DNA of 38,543 nt from Bacteroidota bacterium (GTDB lineage Bacteria; Bacteroidota; Bacteroidia; Bacteroidales; F082). The notes under the pieces were generated by a model. It searched no databases. It was given only the letters and a program-made list of their open reading frames with translations, and was not told the origin of the DNA. The stretch lies in the NCBI GenBank assembly GCA_003232915.1, contig QIKE01000113.1, positions 1-38,543 on the forward strand. The letters run 5' to 3'. Each line of letters opens with the position of its first letter. The first letter of the stretch is position 1. This document shows positions 1 through 7,674 of the stretch, one piece after another. Made by a program: the position numbers and the translations under genes.

Positions 1-10
1 TTTTCATTCC

Positions 11-111
11 CCCGACTTGAAAGTCGGGTTTACTAATATTACGCCCCTACGGGGCTTTTATAATCATTTTTCTGTGTGTTCCGCCCGAAGCAGATCATGG
101 ATGTTTCATAT
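11..111. repeat. palindromic repeat, partial copy
   Basis: Two small hairpins lie close together. At 11-28 an 8-bp stem (CCCGACTT / AAGTCGGG) encloses a 2-nt loop, and at 43-55 GCCCC pairs with GGGGC. The sequence after the second hairpin, through TATAATCATT and TGTGTGTT to ATCATGGATGTTTCAT (ending near 111), recurs at about 346-408 after another hairpin of the same form. This is therefore a diverged copy of the same dispersed element. No open reading frame overlaps it. Function unknown; short palindromes of this sort are typical of REP-type elements mobilised by RAYT transposases, and a RAYT remnant lies at the other end of the window. Confidence 0.65.
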
Positions 112-211
112 GTTTATAATTTTGTAACTAATAGATTATCTGCGTTTTGTTTTATCACGATTTTTGTCGAAAAAGACAAACATCCCGCCAAAACGCGTCT
201 GTCGTTTTTTT

Positions 212-408
212 ATTCCACAGGTTAAACCCGTGGAATCAAACCATTATTCCACAGGTTAAACCCGTGGAATCAAACCATTATTCCACAGGTTAAACACGTG
301 GAATCAAACCATTATTCCACAGGTTAAACACGTGGCTATTATCGTTACGCTCCTTCGGAGCTTGTATAATCATTCCCTTGTGTGTTTTAAATTAATCATG
401 GATGTTTC
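212..408 (+). repeat. four tandem 34-bp hairpin units plus REP-like tail
   Basis: Copies begin at 212, 246, 280 and 314, an exact 34-nt period. Each unit holds an imperfect palindrome with arms ATTCCAC / GTGGAAT around GGTT-A-AACC, then a short spacer CAAACCATT. The inner base varies (ACCCG in copies 1-2, ACACG in copies 3-4), and the last unit runs into GTGGCTATTATCG instead of the spacer. A small hairpin CTCC-TTC-GGAG follows at about 350-360, then a tail shared with 56-111. A diverged copy lies in the opposite orientation at 19229-19316. The spacers are identical, so this is not CRISPR. Confidence 0.85.
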
Positions 409-411
409 ATT

Positions 412-900
412 AAATAGCAACTATTGGCTATAAAGTTGTTTATATAGAAGACAGATACGGAAACGCCAATGTTAAATTTATACAGGCACAAGTCGGGTAT
501 TTCAACCATGTTTTTTTTTTAATGCTTCTTCAATTAAATTAAAAATATAAGGTATTACTCAAAGAATTTCTGAAATAGCGTAACTTAGTATTCACTTGTG
601 TTTTTAAGGGAATAAAAAAAAGAATCTGGGAAATTACTTCATCCGCTAAGTGCGGCTCTGGGATATTTAGTAGGAGCATGGTATGTTAGCTTAATTTTCT
701 TTGCAAAGTTAAAAACAAGAAATGCCAGATTTATGATAACTGTTGACAAAGGTAGAGGAGGTTTATTTATCTTTTTTTTTTTAAAATGGTAGTATTCAGG
801 CAATTTGAACATTCATACGAGTCAGTTTAACAAATTTTAAGTAAAACACGAATATTTATTTAACATAAAATCCTGAAATACATAAAAATACAAAGAAAAG
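412..900. other. non-coding stretch upstream of queA
   Basis: No gene is supported here. A plus-strand frame is open from about 411 to 538 and reads like protein near 430-510 (peptides such as YKVVYIEDRYGNANVKF), but it has no start codon and I recognise no family. It may be a scrap of a deleted gene. The rest is AT-rich, with a small hairpin CCGC-TAAGT-GCGG near 639-651. Confidence 0.4.
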
Positions 901-901
901 C

Positions 902-932
902 TTGACAATAGGTGATAATATTATTATCTTTG
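902..932 (+). promoter_or_regulatory. Bacteroidota-type promoter of queA
   Basis: TTG at 902-904 is followed after 20 nt by TATCTTTG at 925-932, a full match to the -7 consensus TAnnTTTG. It is the best-formed promoter in the window. Transcription would start near 937-939, leaving a leader of about 43 nt before the ATG at 982. Confidence 0.65.
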
Positions 933-981
933 CCAGCTTTTTGATAAAAAAAATTAGTTATTAATTAAAAAGAAGAGTTCA

Positions 982-2031
982 ATGAAATTATCGCAATTTA
1001 AGTACGACTTACCAACAGAACTGATAGCGGATTATCCGCCTGACAACAGAGATGAATCAAGAATGATGGTGGTTTATCGTAAAGATCGCAAGATTGAACA
1101 CAAAATGTTTAACGACATTTTAGATTATTTTAAGGAAGGTGACGTTTTTGTAATTAACAATACCAAAGTGTTTCCGGCAAGGTTGTATGGTGAGAAGGAG
1201 AAGACGGGAGCAAAAATTGAAGTCTTTCTTCTACGTGAGTTAGACAAAGAGAGCAGATTATGGGATGTTATGGTTGATCCGGCCCGAAAAATCAGGATAG
1301 GGAACAAATTATATTTTGGCAAGGAGGAATCGTTGGTAGCCGAAGTGATTGACAACACCACTTCACGAGGACGAACGATACGGTTTTTGTTTGATGGCCC
1401 ATACGATGAGTTCAAAAGGACATTGCATTCGTTGGGAGAAACTCCGTTACCACGAATTCATCAACGGGCTGTTGAGCCTGAAGACAGGGTACGCTTTCAA
1501 ACCATTTATGCCAAATACGAAGGGGCCATAGCCGCACCTACTGCCGGTTTGCATTTTTCCCGTGAGTTGATGAAGCGGCTTGAAATTATGGGTGTTAATT
1601 TTGCCGAACTTACTTTACACACCGGACTTGGAAATTTCAGGCCGATTGAGGTGGAAGACCTTACCAAGCATAAGGTTGATTCGGAAGAGATGTTTGTGAA
1701 TAATCAAGCCGCCTCAATAATTAATAATGCTTGGGAAAGCCACCGCAAAGTGGTTGCCGTAGGAACCACTACAATGAAAGCCCTCGAAACAGCTATTTCC
1801 ATCACCGGAAAAATAAAATCTTATCAAGGCTGGACTAATAAATTTATCTTTCCACCTTATGAGTTTAAAACGGCTAATGCTATGATTACCAACTTCCACC
1901 TGCCCAAATCGCCTATGTTGATGATGGTGTCAGCTTATCTCGGCTACGATTTTGTTTGGGAAGTTTATCGGGAGGCTATGAAAGAAAAATATAAGTTTTT
2001 TACTTACGGCGATGCTATGCTAATCATTTAA
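982..2031 (+). CDS. queA: tRNA preQ1(34) S-adenosylmethionine ribosyltransferase-isomerase QueA
   Basis: QueA transfers and isomerises the ribosyl moiety of S-adenosylmethionine onto preQ1-modified tRNA to give epoxyqueuosine, the next-to-last step of queuosine synthesis, in the cytosol. The 349-residue length is normal for the family. Visible signatures are the N-terminal [26 protein letters not shown] near residue 59, and APTAGLHF near residue 185, followed by HTGLGNFRP and GTTTMKALE. The start ATG lies about 43 nt after a consensus promoter. No other queuosine gene is adjacent, so it appears to be a stand-alone transcription unit that ends before the convergent RNase H gene. Confidence 0.97.
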   Translation: MKLSQFKYDLPTELIADYPPDNRDESRMMVVYRKDRKIEHKMFNDILDYFKEGDVFVINNTKVFPARLYGEKEKTGAKIEVFLLRELDKESRLWDVMVDPARKIRIGNKLYFGKEESLVAEVIDNTTSRGRTIRFLFDGPYDEFKRTLHSLGETPLPRIHQRAVEPEDRVRFQTIYAKYEGAIAAPTAGLHFSRELMKRLEIMGVNFAELTLHTGLGNFRPIEVEDLTKHKVDSEEMFVNNQAASIINNAWESHRKVVAVGTTTMKALETAISITGKIKSYQGWTNKFIFPPYEFKTANAMITNFHLPKSPMLMMVSAYLGYDFVWEVYREAMKEKYKFFTYGDAMLII

Positions 2032-2110
2032 CCACCTGATAACTGATAATTTAAAAAAAACTCTACATATTTAGTAGTTTTTGAACATCTATTTATAGAA
2101 ATACAACTTT

Positions 2111-2746
2111 TTATTTTCTTCCGTAATCGGCTGGAATCTCTCCCCAAAGTTTGGTTTCCCATTTTAAAATGGGAATATTGCTACAGTTGTTTTCTTTAAG
2201 CCACTGCATAGCATTGTGAACGGCTTTGAGGAGTTTTTGATTTTTTTCTGTCCATCGCAATTTGGTATTCACTTGTTTTTTTCGTACCCAAATCATGGCC
2301 GTTTTCGAGTCGGAATAAATTGGCATGATGAGTTTGTTTTTTTTTAGCCAAGCCAAAGCAAGCACGATGGCCAAAAACTCACCGATATTTACTGTTCCTT
2401 CATCGTAAGGACCACGCCTAAACAATTCGGTGCCCGTATCGGTATAAACCCCCCTAAATTCGAGATTCCCAGGATTGCCTTTGCATGCAGCATCTACCGA
2501 CAGGCTGTTAAGAATAGGTTTGCGATCGGTTGTTAGTTCTTGTAATATTTTTTTCCCCTTTAATTCTATAACTTGTTCGTACGATTTTTCAAACGCTTTT
2601 TTTGCCTCTTCCATTGAAGGAAACGACTTGTATTGTGCACCGTTAAAATTTTCTACTTGTTGTTTACACGTTTCCCAGTCAGCATAAATATCAGGTTTCA
2701 AGCCTCTCCAAACTACATAGTATTTTTGTTTTACGTTTTTCGACAT
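2111..2746 (-). CDS. viroplasmin-domain ribonuclease H1
   Basis: The protein has 211 residues in two parts. Residues 8-56 (YYVVWRGLKPDIY...) form the caulimovirus viroplasmin / RNase H1 N-terminal hybrid-binding domain. Residues 80-211 form an RNase H fold. The four metal-binding acidic residues can all be placed: D85 (SVDAAC), E123 (IGEFLA), D146 (YSDSKT) and D207 (PADYGRK). It should cleave the RNA strand of RNA:DNA hybrids, as in R-loop and primer removal. It is transcribed divergently from gldH, and a TATTTTTG box lies only a few nt before the ATG. A common Bacteroidota RNase H form; the rnhA symbol is avoided because the domain layout differs from the E. coli enzyme. Confidence 0.92.
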   Translation of the reverse strand: MSKNVKQKYYVVWRGLKPDIYADWETCKQQVENFNGAQYKSFPSMEEAKKAFEKSYEQVIELKGKKILQELTTDRKPILNSLSVDAACKGNPGNLEFRGVYTDTGTELFRRGPYDEGTVNIGEFLAIVLALAWLKKNKLIMPIYSDSKTAMIWVRKKQVNTKLRWTEKNQKLLKAVHNAMQWLKENNCSNIPILKWETKLWGEIPADYGRK

Positions 2747-2752
2747 GTAGGC

Positions 2753-2813
2753 AAAAATAATATTTTTAAAGCAATATCAAAAATACAGGCTATTCCGAAT
2801 TTCTTTATTTTTG
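2753..2813. promoter_or_regulatory. divergent pair of TAnnTTTG -7 boxes (RNase H / gldH)
   Basis: The 71-bp gap between the two start codons contains TATTTTTG on the minus strand (2760 to 2753, 6 nt before the ATG at 2746) and TATTTTTG on the plus strand (2806-2813, 4 nt before the ATG at 2818). With the usual box-to-start spacing, both transcripts would begin at or next to the start codon and so be leaderless or nearly so. No clear -33 TTG was seen for either. Confidence 0.5.
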
Positions 2814-2817
2814 CCTT

Positions 2818-3276
2818 ATGGAAAAAAAGTTGACATTTTTTGTTTTGTTGCTGTTACTGATTTCGTGTGGTAGAACTCCCGTTTATACCAAAACCGTTGT
2901 TTTTGCTAATAATAGCTGGCAGCGGTTTAATATTTTAATGTTTGATGTGCCGGTAACGAAAGGCGAACCACTCAACTTTAAATTGAAAATGAAATATACG
3001 GCAGATTTTTCTTATGATGTACTCCCGCTCAACATCACTTTTTATACCCCTGATGGCGAAACACGTTCGCGAGAATATACTTTTCATTTAAAAAATAAGA
3101 ACAAAAAACAGCCTTCGGTTTCTGATGGCGACAATTTGTCTGTCGTTTTCAATATTCGTAAAGATATGGTATTAAATGCTTCGGGAATATGTAAACTTCG
3201 CATCGAAAACAAATTTTCCACTTACGAATTGCCTGGAATTATTAGTATGGAGCTTTTAGTCGCAAGAAGTAGGTAA
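2818..3276 (+). CDS. gldH: GldH-like gliding motility lipoprotein
   Basis: A 152-residue lipoprotein. The N-terminus has a short positive stretch, a hydrophobic core and the lipobox ISC with the acylated Cys at residue 17. The mature part is predicted beta-rich, with aromatic patches (NNSWQRFNI, YTADFSYDVLPLNITFYTPDG) and a C-terminal SGICKLRIENKFSTYELPGIISMELLV that fits the GldH pattern. In flavobacteria GldH is needed for gliding and the associated type IX secretion machinery; many non-gliding Bacteroidota keep a homologue. No other gld gene lies in the window. The family call rests on remembered pattern only. Confidence 0.72.
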   Translation: MEKKLTFFVLLLLLISCGRTPVYTKTVVFANNSWQRFNILMFDVPVTKGEPLNFKLKMKYTADFSYDVLPLNITFYTPDGETRSREYTFHLKNKNKKQPSVSDGDNLSVVFNIRKDMVLNASGICKLRIENKFSTYELPGIISMELLVARSR

Positions 3277-3297
3277 TGTCTAACGAATAAAATTTTC

Positions 3298-3699
3298 TTA
3301 GAAATGGAATTTGTGATAATCATAAGTTTGGTTGTTGCGAAAATTGCGAATTTTAAAAGCAAGAAGAATAAAAATTTCAAGTTCGTTATTTTTTAACCAA
3401 TTAATAGCTTCGGTTTTTTCGTTAACGGCATTGGCAAATACAATCAAAAAATCGTGTTTGTATTTGTAAAGCCAAGCATAAGCGTCGGCTTGTTGATCAA
3501 TAGCGCCGTCAAGAGCGGCAAAGTGGGGGTATTTATTTTTTATTAACCAGTCTTGCGCCTCCATACTTCCCCTAATAGCACTGCTTAATGCCGCCAATTC
3601 GGGAAAACCGTTTTCCATGAGCCATTTTAAAAAAGCGCCGTCTTTTTCGCTAAAGGTTTCGCTAAAAGCTAACAATATTTCTATAGAGTAATCAAGCAT
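3298..3699 (-). CDS. 25-residue tandem-repeat protein, function unknown
   Basis: About 133 residues if it starts at the ATG at 3699. A longer start at 3741 would lie inside the aldolase terminator hairpin and adds an unconvincing leader. The body is four repeats with an exact 25-residue period, each beginning with Trp-Leu: WLMENG, WLIKNK, WLYKYK and WLKNNE. The shared pattern is W-L-x-x-(N/Y), about five residues, hydrophobics, A-(I/V) at positions 16-17, and a late Ala. A weaker half-repeat precedes the first. The pattern suggests stacked helical hairpins. There is no signal peptide, catalytic motif or family I recognise. It lies downstream of the aldolase gene but behind a terminator. Confidence 0.8.
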   Translation of the reverse strand: MLDYSIEILLAFSETFSEKDGAFLKWLMENGFPELAALSSAIRGSMEAQDWLIKNKYPHFAALDGAIDQQADAYAWLYKYKHDFLIVFANAVNEKTEAINWLKNNELEIFILLAFKIRNFRNNQTYDYHKFHF

Positions 3700-3705
3700 A
3701 GTAAC

Positions 3706-3739
3706 AAAAAAGAAGTGACAAGACATCTCTTTCCACTTC
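3706..3739 (-). terminator. terminator after the aldolase gene
   Basis: On the minus strand GAAGTG (3739-3734) pairs with CACTTC (3717-3712). An inner stem AAGA/TCTT lies in the loop, and a run of T residues follows at 3711-3706. The hairpin lies between the aldolase stop and the ATG of the repeat protein, so it should separate the two transcripts. Confidence 0.7.
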
Positions 3740-3750
3740 AAGAAAAAAGG

Positions 3751-4830
3751 TTAATATCTGTTGATACAGTTCAAATCGTTAAAAGCCCTAACAAGCCGAG
3801 CAGCCATTGATTCTTCACCTGTGCGCAACCATTTACGCGGATCGTAATATTTTTTGTTGGGTATATCTTCGCCCATAGGGTTGCCGATTTGGCTTTGTAG
3901 ATAATCGTGGTATTTTTTTTCGTAATCTCGAACACCGTCCCAGAAAGCCCATTGAGTATCGGTATCAATGTTCATTTTTACTACACCATAGGAAACGGCT
4001 TCTTTGATTTTTTCTGGTTCGGAACCCGATCCGCCATGAAACACAAAGTTTACAGGATTTTCTTCGGTTTGGTGTTTTTTTTGAATGTATTTTTGAGAAT
4101 TATGTAAAATTATAGGCTCCAGCTTTACATTTCCTGGTTTGTAAACCCCATGAACATTGCCAAAAGCTGCGGCAATGGTAAAACGAGGACTTACCGAAAG
4201 CAATTCTTCATAAGCATGGTTGACTTCTTCGGGCTGTGTATACATTTTATTGTTTTCAACACCGGTATTGTCTAAACCGTCTTCTTCTCCTCCGGTGATT
4301 CCCAACTCAATTTCCAATGTCATTGCCATTTTGCTCATTCTTTCAAGAAACTTCTTTGAAATTGTTAGATTTTCATCCAAAGGTTCTACCGAAAGGTCAA
4401 GCATATGAGAGCTAAACAAAGGCTTTCCGTTTTTTTTGAAATAGGCTTCCCCTGCTTCTACCAGTCCTTCAACCCATGGAATAAGATTTTTGGCACAATG
4501 GTCGGTATGTAAAATCACAGGAATGCCATACATCTCTGCCAGTTGACGAATATGAAACGCACCGGTAATAGCACCCGCAATAGATGATTTTTGTCCTTCG
4601 TTGGAAATAGTTTTTCCAGTATAAAAAGAACTGCCGCCGTTAGAAAACTGAATGATGATGGGAGAATTAACAATATGTGCGGCTTCCATAGCAGCATTAA
4701 TGGAGTCGGAACTTACTACATTTACAGCAGGAATAGCAAATTTTTGCTCTTTGGCAATCTTAAAAATATATTGCACATCATCTCCGGTAACCACGCCGGG
4801 TTTGATTTTGTTTGAAATTTTTGTTGACAT
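3751..4830 (-). CDS. fbaA: class II fructose-1,6-bisphosphate aldolase
   Basis: A zinc-dependent aldolase that interconverts fructose-1,6-bisphosphate with dihydroxyacetone phosphate and glyceraldehyde-3-phosphate in glycolysis and gluconeogenesis. The length of 359 residues equals that of the E. coli FbaA type. Visible signatures are QFSNGGSSFYTGK near 61, ILHTDHCAKN with catalytic D110 and zinc ligand H111, ELGITGGEEDG near 175, FHGGSGS near 264 and NIDTDTQWAF near 287. The ATG at 4830 is preceded by a TAATTTTG box (4873 to 4866), giving a leader of about 30 nt. The gene ends in a terminator. Confidence 0.97.
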   Translation of the reverse strand: MSTKISNKIKPGVVTGDDVQYIFKIAKEQKFAIPAVNVVSSDSINAAMEAAHIVNSPIIIQFSNGGSSFYTGKTISNEGQKSSIAGAITGAFHIRQLAEMYGIPVILHTDHCAKNLIPWVEGLVEAGEAYFKKNGKPLFSSHMLDLSVEPLDENLTISKKFLERMSKMAMTLEIELGITGGEEDGLDNTGVENNKMYTQPEEVNHAYEELLSVSPRFTIAAAFGNVHGVYKPGNVKLEPIILHNSQKYIQKKHQTEENPVNFVFHGGSGSEPEKIKEAVSYGVVKMNIDTDTQWAFWDGVRDYEKKYHDYLQSQIGNPMGEDIPNKKYYDPRKWLRTGEESMAARLVRAFNDLNCINRY

Positions 4831-4865
4831 TTTTATTAACTTTTTAAATTATACTTATTTGCTTA

Positions 4866-4873
4866 CAAAATTA
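4866..4873 (-). promoter_or_regulatory. -7 box of the aldolase gene
   Basis: TAATTTTG on the minus strand matches TAnnTTTG and lies about 36 nt upstream of the aldolase ATG. No good -33 TTG is seen at the usual spacing. Confidence 0.5.
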
Positions 4874-4976
4874 GCTAAAATTATCGCATACGGTACTTCT
4901 CCGTTTAATCAATTAGAGCTGAAAATACGGGAAATTGTCTATTAATATAAGATAATAGCATATCTATCGTTTGAAA

Positions 4977-6032
4977 TTACTTTACCTCTTTGTACGTTTT
5001 GTTTCGTTTATAAACATTTTTTAACCATATAGGCAAAATAATCACTCCTATAAACAAGTAGGGGTAGTAAGAAATAAGGCGCCAAAAGATAGCAAGTGTA
5101 GTGCTCCAAGAAGATCCTGGTATAAAGTTGCCGAGGAAATCGGTGAAAATGTATTCGGCAACACCGCTTCCGCCAGGTGTGGGGGTGATAAGCAAAATAA
5201 TCCACATACAAAGTTGTCGTCCGTAAATAAGAAATTGGTCATACAAATTATACTTTTGGTGGAAAAAAGCCATTAACAGAAAGTTGACGACCCAGTAGCG
5301 GCCCGTCCACGAAAAAATGGTGGCAATACTGCTTTTAAACCAATAAGAAAATGGCATTTCTTTTATTTCTTGCGAACTTTGTATTAGTTGATTAGCCGAT
5401 TTGCGTACCCGCATACGCCACCTTTTTAGTGCCGGAAAAAGAAAAATCCACGAAATAAACGATTTAAACAAATAGGGGTTGACGAACAAGGCATAGGCAA
5501 GAAAAGCAGTGTAAATAACAATGATAATATATCCCAAGTAAAAAGCGTAAATAATTTCATTGAAGTTAACCGACTCGGGTGGAAAAATTTTGTTGCCATA
5601 AACCATATAAACCAAAGGTACCGAAATAATAAAAAACATTTCGTCGAGGAAAATGGCAGTTAATACTACTGCTGTACTTTTACCAGTACTCAATCCTTCT
5701 TTCGATAGAAAAAAAATTGCCGGAGCCGTACCTCCAACCACCGAAGGAGAAATAGCCGAACTAAATTCCCATAACATAATAACATTAAAGGCCTGACGGA
5801 AATTAAGTTGCTTACCGGTCATAATAATAATACGGTATATGTATGCGAGATCGCGGATAAACATCATAGCAATGGCAACGACAAGATAAAAAAGTGTGTA
5901 CCACGAAAATTGTACAAAGGAAAAAGATTCCGAATTGAAGTTGCGATACAACAGCCACCCGCTTACTCCCAAGCCGATAAGTATGGGAAAAACTATCCGA
6001 CTGGGTTTTAATGTATTAATTACTTTATCCAA
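4977..6032 (-). CDS. lysylphosphatidylglycerol synthase TM-domain (YbhN/flippase-like) membrane protein
   Basis: A 351-residue polytopic inner-membrane protein of the UPF0104/YbhN group, related to the membrane domain of MprF. Hydrophobic segments run from residue 14 (RIVFPILIGLGVSGWLLY) to the C-terminus, with about eight spans. Family signatures are SPSVVGGTAPAIFFLSKEG near residue 95 and TPGGSGVAEYIF near 283. There is no soluble aminoacyl-PG synthase domain, so it may move lipids or be an accessory membrane protein; the substrate is unknown. The start is TTG (6032-6030): the upstream stop TAA leaves no ATG before it, and later ATGs would remove the first membrane span. A TAACTTTG box lies at 6059-6052. 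Confidence 0.87.
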   Translation of the reverse strand: MDKVINTLKPSRIVFPILIGLGVSGWLLYRNFNSESFSFVQFSWYTLFYLVVAIAMMFIRDLAYIYRIIIMTGKQLNFRQAFNVIMLWEFSSAISPSVVGGTAPAIFFLSKEGLSTGKSTAVVLTAIFLDEMFFIISVPLVYMVYGNKIFPPESVNFNEIIYAFYLGYIIIVIYTAFLAYALFVNPYLFKSFISWIFLFPALKRWRMRVRKSANQLIQSSQEIKEMPFSYWFKSSIATIFSWTGRYWVVNFLLMAFFHQKYNLYDQFLIYGRQLCMWIILLITPTPGGSGVAEYIFTDFLGNFIPGSSWSTTLAIFWRLISYYPYLFIGVIILPIWLKNVYKRNKTYKEVK

Positions 6033-6051
6033 AATTCTCCGCTTTCTTTGG

Positions 6052-6059
6052 CAAAGTTA
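6052..6059 (-). promoter_or_regulatory. -7 box of the flippase-like gene
   Basis: TAACTTTG on the minus strand matches TAnnTTTG and ends 19 nt before the TTG start, which supports that start codon. Confidence 0.45.
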
Positions 6060-6557
6060 CGAATAACAACGACAAGACTGGTGAGGGTTTTGAATATTCG
6101 GAAGTTTATTGTTGATTTAACAAGTGGACGAGTTTAATGGTAAAAAAAGTGTAGTTACCCCATAGATAGATTGTTTTCAATTTCCATTTATGCATATTTA
6201 TATTCCATTTCAATTGATTAGGGTGCAGTCATATCCGCTCCTTATCCACAGGTTTACAATGAAATTAGCTCTGTTTTCAATGGCACAATATTAACAGAAT
6301 ATGCAATGTAACTGTACTTATAAATGAGTTTTACTTTCGTGAATTTCTGTATATTTATATTGTAAACCAGATTCTTTACCTTTTGTAGTAAATAAACAAA
6401 ATGATATCGTGTTGTTGTTCCATGACTTTAAAATTTTGAAAAAAATACTTTAAAAATCTGAGCCTTAAATTCGCTTTTTATTGCATATTTGCAATCGGTA
6501 AAATATCGGTAAATTAGTTAGATTGTAGTAATTAATCTCAAAAAATACTATGCTAAC

Positions 6558-6864
6558 TTGCTAAGTTACAGTTTTTTAATAAATAAAGCCCTGTATAGTA
6601 ATAACAACCCCATAGATTTTCGTCGTTACAGACTTCACATAATTTTTGTCTATCGGTGAGATTGAAAATAAAACCAAAAGAAAGCAAAAGCGATAAGTAT
6701 AAACTGTCTCAGACTATTTTTCCGTTAACTTTTTCTGTATTTGAATTAAACGATGATGGTTGTTCCAATAAATCCTCCCATAGGTGAAACTCATATCAGA
6801 ATTTAAAAACAATCGCAATAACACCATCACTGAATGCTTCAAAGATGACAATATTGGTTATCAC
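6558..6864 (-). pseudogene. decayed TMEM175/DUF1211-family potassium channel gene
   Basis: Minus-strand translation gives recognisable pieces of the TMEM175-like bacterial channel family. After a possible GTG at 6864, EAFSDGVIAIVF (near 6843-6805) is the family's first-helix signature. A TGA and an internal deletion follow, then SFTYGRIYWNNHHRLIQ, which matches the SFxYVGIYWNNHHHL motif. KVNGKIV and an in-frame TGA (probably a lost Trp) come next, and a final piece reads in two frames (DSLYLSLLLSFGF, then KIYGVVITIQGFIY). The deletion, nonsense codon and frameshift mean no functional product. It lies just downstream of the [4Fe-4S]/CDGSH gene in the same direction. Confidence 0.7.
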
Positions 6865-6876
6865 AAAGGTTCGTAG

Positions 6877-7308
6877 TTAATCGCGAAAATTATTATTTAT
6901 ATGTGCACCATTACAGTAAGGTTTATTATTAGAAGCTCCACAACGGCAAAATGCAGTAGTATTATCTTTAACATCAACATTGCCATCTTTGTCAATTACT
7001 TTTAACTGTCCATGAACCAACAAAGGGCCATTAGGTAATACTTCAATTTCTGTTTCAAATGATTTTGATTCTGATACATTGTAATCTTCATTGTTCATAA
7101 AATAACTTAGAGCACTTGAAGGGCATTTATTAATTTGAGCTTTCAGCTCTTCGGTGTTTGCATCCCCAATTGTTATCCAAGGTTTAGCAGCAGGGTTATA
7201 TACTCTTGGTAAGGTTTGAACACAAATTGCTGCATGAATACACATTTCTGGTTTCCAAACAATTGTTAATTCTCCATTTGTGTATTCTTTTTTGATTTTT
7301 TTTTTCAT
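6877..7308 (-). CDS. YjdI-type [4Fe-4S] plus CDGSH iron-sulfur protein
   Basis: About 143 residues from the ATG at 7308, which is 2 nt after the stop of the GNAT gene. A longer start at 7389 would overlap that gene and adds residues unlike the family. The N-terminal half is a mono-cluster ferredoxin-like domain of the YjdI/Fer4_19 type: CIHAAIC around residues 23-29 and a distal KCPSSAL near 61. The C-terminus carries a CDGSH cluster site, CRCGASNNKPYCNGAH, with three Cys and a His for a [2Fe-2S] cluster. It is probably a small redox or cluster-carrier protein. The partner is unknown. It is the last gene of the minus-strand pirin-GNAT-FeS run. Confidence 0.9.
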   Translation of the reverse strand: MKKKIKKEYTNGELTIVWKPEMCIHAAICVQTLPRVYNPAAKPWITIGDANTEELKAQINKCPSSALSYFMNNEDYNVSESKSFETEIEVLPNGPLLVHGQLKVIDKDGNVDVKDNTTAFCRCGASNNKPYCNGAHINNNFRD

Positions 7309-7310
7309 AA

Positions 7311-7618
7311 TTATGCTATATTTATTCCTTTTAAAACTAATGCTTTCCATTCGGGATGACACTTTATATATAGTGCAACGAATGGGCAAAGAGGTACTAA
7401 TGTCAAATTTTTTTCTTTGATGTCTTGTAAACCCTGTTTTACTAATGCAGAGCCAACCCCTTTTCCTTCTATTTGAGTTGAAACTTCCGTGTGTGTTAGA
7501 TAAATAACGTTTTGCACCTTTACATATTCAATTTTAGCAACCTGTCCATTTATATAAAATTTATATTGTTTTGGTCAATATTTTCAATTAACTCTTATTT
7601 TCCTTCGTCGTCTTTCAT
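7311..7618 (-). pseudogene. YjdJ-type GNAT acetyltransferase, disrupted N-terminus
   Basis: The intact 3' part (7517 to 7311) encodes the core of a small acetyltransferase of the YjdJ group, with HTEVS, the acetyl-CoA loop GKGVGSALV and LVPLCPFV. These short proteins usually start about 35 residues earlier. Upstream, ATG at 7618 opens MKDDEGK, then meets TAA at 7597-7595. The frame continues as ELIENIDQN and slips within an A-run (about 7569-7572, minus strand) into YKFYINGQVAKIEYVKV, which joins the core. One nonsense change and a one-base deletion would explain this. If they are sequencing errors, the gene is intact and about 100 residues long. Confidence 0.72.
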
Positions 7619-7674
7619 ATTTTATTTTATTCCACAATTTTTCATCCATCTCTTTGAAAGATTTTTCTCAATTC

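Noticed and set aside
212-345. Regular repeats suggestive of a CRISPR array
   Set aside because: The sequences between the palindromes are identical, the period is 34 nt in total, and there are no cas genes. This is a tandem hairpin repeat.
938-981. Possible preQ1 riboswitch in the queA leader
   Set aside because: The leader is only about 43 nt and A/T-rich; I see no stem-loop with the A-rich tail of a preQ1 class I aptamer.
3700-3741. Longer start for the 25-residue-repeat protein
   Set aside because: The added codons lie within the aldolase terminator hairpin, and the ATG at 3699 lies right after its T-run.
6242-6250. Perfect DnaA box TTATCCACA in a gene-poor gap
   Set aside because: Only one box is present, without a cluster, an AT-rich unwinding element or dnaA/dnaN-type neighbours. 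Another occurrence lies inside a coding region near 30884, so chance is likely.
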